NCBI RefSeq assembly: GCF_024679095.1
Contig: NC_066577.1
Coordinates: 5,190,348-5,254,347 of the forward strand
Reading direction: 5' to 3'
Length of the DNA: 64,000 nt
Source of the DNA: Eriocheir sinensis
Taxonomy: Eukaryota > Arthropoda > Malacostraca > Decapoda > Varunidae
Position numbers and translations under genes: made by a program. The notes beneath the pieces were generated by a model that ran no database searches, was not told where the DNA came from, and saw only the letters and a program-made list of their open reading frames with translations. Each line of letters begins with the position of its first letter. Within the stretch, counting starts at the first letter, position 1. This document shows, in pieces, positions 37,601 through 48,705 of this stretch.

Positions 37601-39460
37601 TCCTTCCCTCCTTCCTTCTCTTCCTTTCTTCCTTCCTTCCTTCTTTCATCTTTCCTGTTCCTTGTCCCTTCATTTCTCCCTCCTTCCTTCTCTTCCTTCC
37701 TTCCTTTCTCCCATTCTTCCCCTTCCCCTTCCCTCCTTCTCTCCCTCCCTCCCTTCCTTCCTTCCTTTCTCCCATCCTTTCCCTTCTCTTTCCTCTCATC
37801 AAACCAGTCTTTCTTCCTCCTTCCCTCCTTCCTTCCTTCCTTTCTCCCATTCTTCCCCTTCTCTCCTCTCTCCCTTCCTTCCTTCCTTTCTCCCATTCTT
37901 CCCCTTCCCCTTCCCTCCTTCCTTCCCTTCCTTTCTTCCATCCTTCCCCTTCTCTCCTCTCTCCCTTCCTTCCTTTCTTCCATCCTTCCCCTTCTCTCCT
38001 CTCTCCCTTCCTTCCTTTCTTCCATCCTTCCCCTTCTCTCCTCTCTCCCTTCCTTCCTTCCTTCCTTTCTTCCATCCTTCCCCTTCTCTCCTCTCTCCCT
38101 TCCTTCCTTCCTTCCTTTCTTCCATCCTTCCCCTTCTCTCCTCTCTCCCTTCCTTCCTTCCTTCCTTCCTTTCTTCCATCCTTCTCCTTCTCTCCCCTCT
38201 CCCTTCCTTCCTTCCTTCCTTTCTCTATTGTCCCCCTTCCCACGTACCTCTGGCATTGGACACACTGGGCTTAAAGGTGGGGAAGGTGATGGCCTCAAGA
38301 CGCGTGCAACAGGTGTCGGCCAGGAGGGAGTAGAAGAGGTGGTTGGCGTCGTGCACAGTGAAGGGGTCCTCGCGTTGTCCCTGCCGGCGTCCACAGTTGC
38401 AAAAGCTGATGTAGGTGACGCCGGAGCTGTGTGGCATGACTGGAAGGCCCCTGGAGGTGGTGGAGTTAGGTTAGGTTAGGTTAGGTTAGGTTAGGTGAAG
38501 TAAGGCTATGTTAGGTCAGGTTAGGTTAAGTAAGGCTATGTTAGGTCAGGTTAGGTTAAGTAAGGTTAGGTTAGGTTACATTAGGTTAAGTAAGGCTAGG
38601 TTAGTTTAGGTTAGGTTAGGTTAAGTAAGGCTAGGTTAGGTTAGGTTAGGTTAGGTAGGTTAAGTAAGGTTAGGTTAGTTTAGGTTAGGTTAGGTTAAGT
38701 AAGGCTAGGTTAGTTTAGGTTAGGTTAGGTAGGTTAGGTTAGGTTAGGTTAGGTTATGTTAGATTAAGTAAGGCTAGGTTAGGTTAGGTTAGGTAGGTTA
38801 GGTTAGGTTAGGTAGGTTAAGTAAGGCTAGGTTAAGTTAGGTTAGGTTAGGTTAGGTAGGGCTTGGTTAATTTAGGTTAGGTTAAGTAAGGCTAGGTTAG
38901 TTTAGTTTAGGTTAGGTTACGTTAGGTTAAGTAAGGCTAGGTTAGGTTATGTTAGGTTAAGTAAGGCTAGGTTAGTTTAGTTTAGGTTAGGTTAGGTTAT
39001 GTTAGGTTAAGTAAGGCTACATTAGGTTATGTTAGGCTAGGTTAGTTAAGTTTAGGTTAGGTTATGTTATGTTAGGTTAAGTAAGGGAAGGCCTACTACA
39101 CCCCATCACACAAACACACACACACACACACACACTCACCTCTCCACGCCCTCCCCGTCACCCTCCGAGGCCGTGTTGTGTCGAGGGTGCTGACAAGTGT
39201 TACCAGACAGGGACAGCACCTCACATCCCATCCTCCCATCTCGCCACACCCTCTCGCACGCCTCCTCCAACTGGGACACATACTCCTCATACATTGGGCC
39301 CCTCGCCTGCCCGCTGAGGACAGTGAGAGCCATGACCAGCTGTGAGGGGAAGGGGGATGCGTTAGTCTGTGTGTGTGTGTGTGTGTCTGTGTGTGTGTGT
39401 GTGTTTAGAGGGAGAGAGGGAAAGGAGAGGAAGGGATAATGAGGGAAATTAGGAGGGAAA

Positions 39461-39492
<32 letters not shown>

Positions 39493-40795
39493 GTGTGTGT
39501 GAGATAGAGAAGGAAGGGAGGGAAGGTAGGAAGGAAGAATGTAAAGAGAGAGAGAGAAGGGAGAGGAAGGAAGGAAGGAAGGAAGATTGATGAGAAATAT
39601 TAGGAGAGAAAGTGTATCAGGAAGAGAGAGAAGGAAGGAAGAAAGGAAGGAAGGAAGGAAGGAAGGAAGGAAGGAAGAATGTAAAGAGAGAGAGAGAAGG
39701 GAGAGAAAGAGAGAAAGGAGAGAATGGAGAATAGGAAGGAAGGAAGGAAGGAAGAAATAAAGGAGAGAGGAAGATAAACAGTAGAGAAAGAGAAAGAGAA
39801 ATGGCATCACTGGGCGTGTTCGTGGTTGCATGAATATCAATCTTTTATTTTCGGTGATATATTTGAATGTTTGGGCATGCACGGACCCCCCTCAAACACC
39901 TCTATATGAACCACAAACATCAATCTATCTATGTATCTGACGCCTTGCTCCCTCGTGTGACCTTCCCTCCAGGGGGTGGCCGCGGCAGAAGTGTCTCAAT
40001 CCCTCCCTGTTCTGGCATATGGATAAGGATACGATTAGACCAGAATTGGATATCCAGAGGCAGTGTGGTCTCCCCATAAGAAGAAACACATGAACTAGAA
40101 AGAATACAAAGGGCGGTAAAAATGGTTTCAGAGCTGGAGGGATTGACATATGAAGAGATGAATGGAAATGGACCTACCAACACTGGAACAAAGAAGAGAA
40201 AGAGGAGACCTAATACATATTTATAAACTATTGATTAAAATGGAAATAGACAACAAAGAGTTACTAGAGAGACGGACTTACCAGCAGGAACACACGAGGA
40301 CACAGTAGAAAATAGAGGAAGGGAAGACTTGAGAGACATAAAGAAACATAGCTTCCCGTCAAGAAACATAGAGGTTTGGAACAGACTAAGTGAGGATGTA
40401 GTGTCGGCGAGAAGTGTGCAAAGCGTTAAGGAACAGTTGGATAAATGCAGATATGGGGACGGGACCAGACGAGCGTAAAACCCAGGCCCTGTGAAACTAC
40501 TAGGTAAATACACACACACACACACACTCGCCGTACCTTCTCCTGGTGGTGTAGCTGGGTGTAGTGGGGAGGCAGGCCATCCTTGTAGGTGGAGAGAGCG
40601 AGGGGCAGAATCTTGGCGCAGCGGGCAGCCGAGAACCTCACCTCAGTCTCCACCAGGTTCTGTAGGCTGCTCATGACCTGCGGAAGTGAAGAATGAGGTG
40701 TTGAATTTTTATTTTTTTATTTATTATTTTTTTTATGTCTATGCCTAAAGCACTGGTAGGCTTGCTTGAGGGGCCTGGATGGTAGTTGATGGATG

Positions 40796-40834
<39 letters not shown>

Positions 40835-43392
40835 AGACAGCTTCAAAAGACACCTTCGGAAGAATATCGAGAAGGGAGCGTCAAGCTGTCTCTCCAAGTG
40901 GCTCCCCTATTTCAAACATTTCTACCGAGCATTGTTTGTGGTCGCAGCGACATTCTAGGCATTTTGTTTCCTCTCTCCTGATGACCTTTGACCCTTAGAC
41001 GGCAGTGGAACTCTATACAGATGGTCCAGAATTCAGTCAGTTTGGTACGGCAGAAATTAACTCGATAGCAGCGGGGATCATGTTTCTTAATGGTCCCTCC
41101 AAGCGAGAAAAATGAGAAAAAATCACCCCTCACACAAACCATTTCATAATATATATCAAAGCATTTGTGATCAGATTATGTATCATCTATTTTTTGGGGG
41201 TTATTTCATGGTACAAATTTGTCCCGTCGCTGCTACACGGTAAAGCCACAAATTTGGCCCGTCGCTGCTACACGGTAAAGCCACAAATTTGGCCCGTCGC
41301 TGCTACACGGTAAAGCCACAAATTTGGCCCGTCGCTGCTACACGGTAAAGCCACAAATTTGGCCCGTCACTGCTATTAAAAGCCACAAATTTGGCCCGTC
41401 CCTGCTACAGTAAACCACAAATTTGGCCCATCGCTGCTACAGTAAAACCACAAATTTGGCCCGTCGCTGCTACGGTAAAACCTAAATTTGGCCCATCGCT
41501 GCTACGGTAAAAGCCACAAATTTGGTAATCACTGCTACGGTAAAAGCCACAAATTTGTTGACGCTGCTACGGTAAAGCCACAAATTTATTTGAATAAATA
41601 CAAATTTGGCCATCGCTGCTACGGTAAAACCACAAATTTATTGTCGCTGCTACATGGTAAAGCCACAAATTTGGCCCGTCGCTGCTACATGGTAAAAGCC
41701 ACAAATTTGGCCCGTCGCTGCTTCTACGGTAAACCAAATTTGTTGTCGCTGCTACGGTAAAGCCACAAATTTGGCCCGTCACTGCTACAGTAAAGCCACA
41801 AATTTGGTCCGTCGCTGCTACAGTAAAAAGCCTAAATTTGGCCCGTTGCTGCTACACGGTAAAGCCACAAATTTGGCCCGTCGCTGCTACACGGTAAAGC
41901 CACAAATTTGGCCCGTCGCTGCTACTGGGTTAAGATGTAGAGGGCTGTCAGTAAGAGGAGAGCTGATGTGGAGAAGAGCTTTTGACTCCACTCTGTCCAG
42001 AAGAGCTGTGTGAGTGGAGCCCCCCCACATGTGAGATGCATACTCTATACGAGGGCGGACAAGGCCCCTGTATATGGATAGCAACTGTGAGGGGGGAAAG
42101 AACTGGCGGAGACGATACAGAATGCCCAACCTCGAGGAAGCTGATTTAGTAGGAGAGGAGATGTGAAGTTTCCAGTTAAAACTCTACCCCTTGACTGCAG
42201 ATTTCCTACCAAAAGACCTCACCAAGCTACAGGAATGGATCAAAAAGTGGCTGCTACAATTCAATGAAGGAAAATGTAAAGTCCTGCACCTTGGGAGGGG
42301 ATATCCAGCACACCAATGCCACATGGGAAACACTCCACTATCCACCACAGAGGCAGAGAAAGACCTGGGAGTGTATGTTACCAGGCTACCAGTGAAGGGA
42401 TATCCAGCACACCAATACCACATGGGAAACACTCCACTATCCACCACAGAGGCAGAGAAAGACCTGGGAGTGTATGTTACCAGGCTACCAGTGAAGGGAT
42501 ATCCAGCACATCAATACCACATGGGAAACACTCCACTATCCACCACAGAGGCAGAGAAAGACCTGGGAGTGTATGTTACCAGGCTACCAGTGAAGGGATA
42601 TCCAGCACACCAATACCACATGGGAAACACTCCACTATCCACCACAGAGGCAGAGAAAGACCTGGGAGTGTATGTTACCAGGCTACCAGTGAAGGATATC
42701 CAGCACCAATACCACATAGGAAACACTCCACTATCCACCACAGAGGCAGAGAAAGACCTGGGAGTGTATGTTACCAGGCTACCAGTGAAGGGATATCCAG
42801 CACACCAATACCACATGGGAAACACTCCACTATCCACCACAGAGGCAGAGAAAGACCTGGGAGTGTATGTTACCAGGCTACCAGTGAAGGGATATCCAGC
42901 ACACCAATACCACATGGGAAACACTCCACTATCCACCACAGAGGCAGAGAAAGACCTGGGAGTGTATGTTACCAGGCTACCAGTGAAGGGATATCCAGCA
43001 CACCAATACCACATAGGAAACACTCCACTATCCACCACAGAGGCAGAGAAAGACCTGGGAGTGTATGTTACCAGGCTACCAGTGAAGGGATATCCAGCAC
43101 ACCAATACCACATGGGAAACACTCCACTATCCACCACAGAGGCAGAGAAAGACATGGGACTATACGTTACCAGGCTACCAGTGAAGGCCAAATCCGTTCC
43201 AATCACAGCGGACGGGTTAAGGATAGACTGAGATTGTTTATCATGGAAAAGGTGACAGTTGAGTGTTGTTCAAGAATAGGGGATAGATATTTGGAGGACT
43301 GTGTTGAGTTAGGTGGAGAAATTGAGTATGCATAATTATGACTGTATATGATGTGTGTGTGTGTGTGTGTATGTATGTGTGTGCCTGTGTGT

Positions 43393-43448
<56 letters not shown>

Positions 43449-45633
43449 ATTCCCCTCACTCACCTGCTTAGCCTTGGTGTCCTTCTCCGATGGTTCCGAC
43501 ACGAAGAAATTATAGATTTTGTTGACAGCCTCGAACCACACATTCGCTCTTGGCACCTATGGGGGGGAACGAAGGCAGGTGAGAGGGTCAAGGTGGCACG
43601 AGCTGGCACTCATTAATAAGGCTAAAAAGATGCCAAATAAACAAAGAGGAAAGGAGGAAAGGAAAGGACGGAAAAAGTTGGGAAGTTTGGTTTAGTGGGC
43701 GCAACATCTGTGGTCATATGCCGGAGAGAGACAGAAGGGGAAGGAATTATAGAAGGGAACAGACCCCAGGAGACAGGAAAAAGTTGGGAAGTTTGGTTTA
43801 GTCAGTGCAACATCTGTGGTCATATGCCGGAGAGAGACAGAAGGGGAAGGAGTTATAGAAGGGAACAGACCCCAGGAGACAGGAAAAAGTTGGAAAGTTT
43901 GGTTTAGTCGGCGCAACATCTGTGGTCATATGCCGGAGAGAGACAGAAGGGGAAGGAGTTATAGGAGAAGGGAACAGACCCCAGGAGACAGGAAAAAGTT
44001 GGAAAGTTTTGTTTAGTGGGCGCAACATCTGTGGTCATATGCCGGAGAGAGACAGGAGGGGAAGGAATTATAGGAGAAGGGAACAGACCCCAGGAGACAG
44101 GAAAAAGTTGGGAAGTTTGGTTTAGTCGGCGCAACATCTGTGGTCATATGCCGGAGAGAGACAGAAGGGGAAGGAATTATAGGAGAAGGGAATAGACCCC
44201 AGGAGACGGGACACAACCCCCTATTAATACCTGGTACCCATTCACTGCTGGGTGGACAGGGGCATAGGGTATCGGAAAAGCCACCCAAATTTTTCCACTC
44301 CGCCCGGGAATCGAACCCGGGCTCTCTCAGTTGTGAGCCAAGTGTGCTAACCACTGCACCACGAAGCCCCCTGGGAAATGACGGATGAGGATGGAGGTGA
44401 GGGAAGAACGAAGGAGGAAGGAAGGAAAGAAGAGAGAGAAGGAAAAAATGACAATGGGGGAAGTGGAAAAACAGAGAGATTAGGGAAAGGAAAAGATAAA
44501 GAAGGAAAACAGGAAAAGGAAGAGAATGGAAGAGGAGAAAGAGAGAAAATAAGAAGAGGAAAAAAAGAAAGAAAATAGGAAGAGGAAGAGAAAAGGAAAG
44601 GAGAGAAAGAAGAAGAAAAGGAAAACAACAACAAGAACAGGCTCACCATGAAGAAGAGGGGTCCGGAATGCCTACCCACATTGTCGTCAAATCCCTTCCC
44701 CAGTGCCTGGTCGATGTGCTGCTGGAGGAAGATGGCGAAACTGTGCTCTGCGGAGACGAGAGACGACGATGAAGGTCTATTTTTTCCCCATCATCGTTTT
44801 TTTCCCCGATTTTTTTTTCCCCAATGCAATCGTTTTTTTTTTCCTTGTTTTTCCTCATCCGGTTTTCCTTCTCATTCTTTTCCGCTAGATTAGAGATGAC
44901 GATGAAGGTCTATTTTTTCCCCATCATCGTTTTTTTCCCCCAATGCAATCGTTTTTTTTCCCTTGTTTTTCCTCTTTCAAGTTTTCCTTCTTGTTCTTTT
45001 CCGCTAGACAAGAGACGACGATGAAGGTCTATTTTTTTCCCCATCATCATTTTTTTTCCCCAATTTTTTTCCCCCAATGCAATCGTTTTTTTTTTCCTTG
45101 TTTTTCCTCGTCCAGTTTTCCTTCTTGTTCTTTTCCTCTAGACGAGAGACGATGGGGAAGGTCTATTTTTTCCCCATCATCGTTTTTTTCCCCGATTTTT
45201 TTCCCCCAATGCAATCGGGTTTTTTTTCCTTGTTTTTCCTCTTTCAAGTTTTCCTTCTTGTTCTTTTCCTCTAGACAAGAGACGACGATGAAGGTCTATT
45301 TTTTCCCCATCATCATTTTTTTCCCCCGATTTTTTTTTCCCCAATGCAATAGTTTTTTTTTCCTTGTTTTTCCTCGTCCAGTTTTCCTTCTTGTTCTTTT
45401 ACGCTAGACTAGAGACGACGATGAAGGTCTATTTTTTTCCCCATCATCGTTTTTTCCTGTTTTTTTTTCCTCTCCATATTTTTTCCCTTCATGCCATCGT
45501 TTTTTTTTTCCTTGTTTTTCCTCTTCCAGTTTATCCTTCCTTCCCTTCCTTTCCTCTCCATTTTCTTCCCTTCCCTTCCTTTCCCTTCCCTTCCCTTTCC
45601 CTTCCCAACTCTAAGCTAACCTAACATACCTCT

Positions 45634-45713
<80 letters not shown>

Positions 45714-45810
45714 TTACCCTTCCTTTCCTTTCCTTTCCTTTCCTTTCCTTTCCTTTCCTTGCATTCCCTTCCCTTCCCTTCCCAACCCTAACCTAAACTA
45801 ACATACCTCT

Positions 45811-45864
<54 letters not shown>

Positions 45865-47615
45865 CCAGGTTCCTCTTCCGTTCCGTTGCCACGCCGGAGA
45901 GAATTGAAGCGCTTAGCCCATTGGCGGTGGTGGCTGAGGTCGGGTCCTGCCGTCCGCCACCAACACTCTGCCCCCGCCCCCCCGCCATACCCAGGCTGAG
46001 GTGGGTGAGGTCGGCCGCCAAGCTATCACCTGTTGGGAATGCACAGACAGGTATATGAACGAATGTATAGGTGGCCACAGGCTTATAAGAAGGGATGTGA
46101 CCTGCTGGGAAACCAAAGAAAACCTGGAAAAAGTTTTGTTTAGTCGGCGCAACATCTGTGGAGAAGACCTGAAGATAGAGTGTGGAGGAAGAGAAGAGGA
46201 GGAGGAGGAACGACAGGGAGGAGAGAAAGGTTGGTTCTGTTTTGAGTAGCGGGCTTTTTTTATATTACAATTTCCTTTTTTTGTGCCCTTGAGCTGTCTC
46301 CTTTGTTGTAAAAAAATAACTAAATAAATAAAAAGACATTTCCGCCTCCATCAACTCTCTCCAAAAGCCGACAGGGAGATCAACCGGGTTCTCATGAGTG
46401 GTATTTTGGGTTCATGGTACAGAGGAAGGGTCACACTACCACCAGGGTCATAAAACTACCCCTGGAAATGCCCACAACTCCTATGAAAGCCTTGTTAAAT
46501 ACGTGTTCTTTAGGTTCATGGTACAGAGGAAGGGTCACACTACCACCAGGGTCATAAAGCTACCCCTGGAAATGCCCACAACTCCTACAAAAGCCTTGTC
46601 AAATGTGTGTTCTTTAGGTTCATGGTACAGAGGAAGGGTCACACTACCACCTGGGTCATAAAACTACCCCTGGAAATGCCCACCAAACTCCTACGAAAGC
46701 CTTGTTAAATGTGTGTTCTTCAGGTTCATGGTACAGAGGAAGGGTCACACTACCACCAGGGTCATAAAACTACCCCTGGAAATGACCCTGAAAGCCTTGT
46801 TAAATGCGTGTTCTTCAGGTTCATGGTACAGAGGAAGGGTCACACTACCAACAGGGTCACAAAACTACCCTCGGAAATGCCTCAAACTCCTACGAAAGCT
46901 CTGCCAATTACGTGGGAATGTGGATAAGTGGATAAGCGGAAGCCCTTACCAGCAGAGGGTGTGGAGGGGGCCGATGGGGTGCCACAGAGCGAGTGCAGGG
47001 TGGCAGCGATGAGGGGGGGGGCTGCGGTGCCAGGCTGCGGTTCCTCCATGATGTAAACATATGCTTGGTTGTTTGGAAGCGCAAAGAGAGAGTTGGCACT
47101 GTTGAGGAGAGGGAGAGGGAGTGAGACAGGGACAGAAGGGGATGAAGGAATAAGAGAAAGGAAGAAGAGGAAGAAGAGGAAGAAGAGGAGAGAAAGAGAA
47201 TGACAGGAGACAAGAAGAGGAAGGGAAGGGAATGGAAGAGATTGCATTGAAGAGGAAGAGGAAGAAGAGGAGAGAAAGAGAATGACAGGAGACAAGAAGA
47301 GGAAGGGAAGGGAATGGAAGAGATTGCATTGAAGAGGTAGAGGAAGAAGAAGAGGAGGAGAGGAAGAGGGAAGGAAAAAGATCGCGTTGAAGAGGAAGAG
47401 GAAGAGGAAGAAGAGAGACAAAGAAGAAGAGGAAGGGAGAGAAAGAAGGAAGGAAAGAGAATGGAAAAAGATTGCATTGAAGAGGAAGAGGAAGAAGAGA
47501 GAAAACAAAGAGGAAGAGGAGGAAAGGAGAGGAAGAGGAAGAGGAAGAGAATGAAAGAAGAGGAAGAAGAGGAAGAGGAGAGAAGGAGAGGATGAAGGAG
47601 AGAAGAGGAAAGAAT

Positions 47616-47677
<62 letters not shown>

Positions 47678-48378
47678 GAGAGAAGGAAGAAGGCATAGGA
47701 AGGAGATAAACAAGGAGAGGAGGAAGAGGAGGAGGAGGAGAGAAGCGATCAAGGAGAGAGAGAGAGAGAGATTCCCTTCCTATCTATCACATCATCACCA
47801 CCACCACCACCACTACCTTACCTAATATTTGTGATGACCCGACTTTTGCGGAGAAGACGATATATTTGGTCCTCAAGAGCTAGTTCCAGGTTCCGTAGAG
47901 GGCTGGAAGGGGCGGAACAGCGACCCCCGCCGCCTCGGACCCTGGAAGCATTGGTTAGGTTAGGTTAGGTGGAGAAGTGGAATTAGAACCTTGTCATAAT
48001 CCCTCTTTTTTATTCCTATTCCTCTTCCTTCTCCTCCTCCTCCTCCTCCACCCTCTCCCTTCCCTACCCTGACCTTACTTAACCTCCTACCCATCGCGAT
48101 ACTTTATTGCTGATAACAAAATTGGGTTATCGGCCATCCGTAACTTATTTAACCCTTTCAATACGATGACGCCTACGTAGGTGTCATATTTCTATTCTGT
48201 TTCTTCTTCTATTGAGTTGTCCCGTACTTTGTGTTGGGTACTAAGTATAGACGCCGTGTGCTGTCCTTGAAATCCTATTGCTCCTCCCGCCATCCTTGTT
48301 CCCACCAATCACAAAAAATGAGCCACAGTATGCACCGCCTTCTTCCCGCCTTGTGTCTAAAATTAGGAAGTCTCATTG

Positions 48379-48434
<56 letters not shown>

Positions 48435-48667
48435 ACACCGAGGCGCCGACACCATCACGTCTCGCCAACGTTGCCAGATTGCCGTATTCAGCCTCTTATT
48501 TTTGCCGATTTCCGACCCCAAAAACTGCCTCCTCGACCCCAATAACTGCCTATATAAATAGATATTGGTAAAATAATTAATTATTGGTGTCTTTTGGCAA
48601 TTGCTATGGCTCAGAAATAGGTAAATACGAGGCTCTGAGTACGATAATCTGGCAATGGTGTGACTCG

Positions 48668-48705
<38 letters not shown>

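Noticed and set aside
35703..38333. Very long open frames (876, 408 and 385 codons) in the CTTCC region
   Set aside because: Pyrimidine-only repeats contain no stop codons on one strand and few on the other; the translation is a Ser/Phe/Leu/Pro or Lys/Glu/Arg/Gly repeat with no splice logic, and it lies within SMG8 intron 13.
38463..39090. True telomere or chromosome end
   Set aside because: The TTAGG arrays are short, interrupted, located inside introns and flanked by coding exons on both sides.
41488..42013. Open frames across the family-1 repeat array
   Set aside because: They translate the 35-base minisatellite and the MITE end; no independent support.
44290..44372. tRNA gene on the minus strand
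   Set aside because: A and B boxes are present, but the sequence continues into a SINE body and does not fold with a complete acceptor stem; treated as a SINE head.
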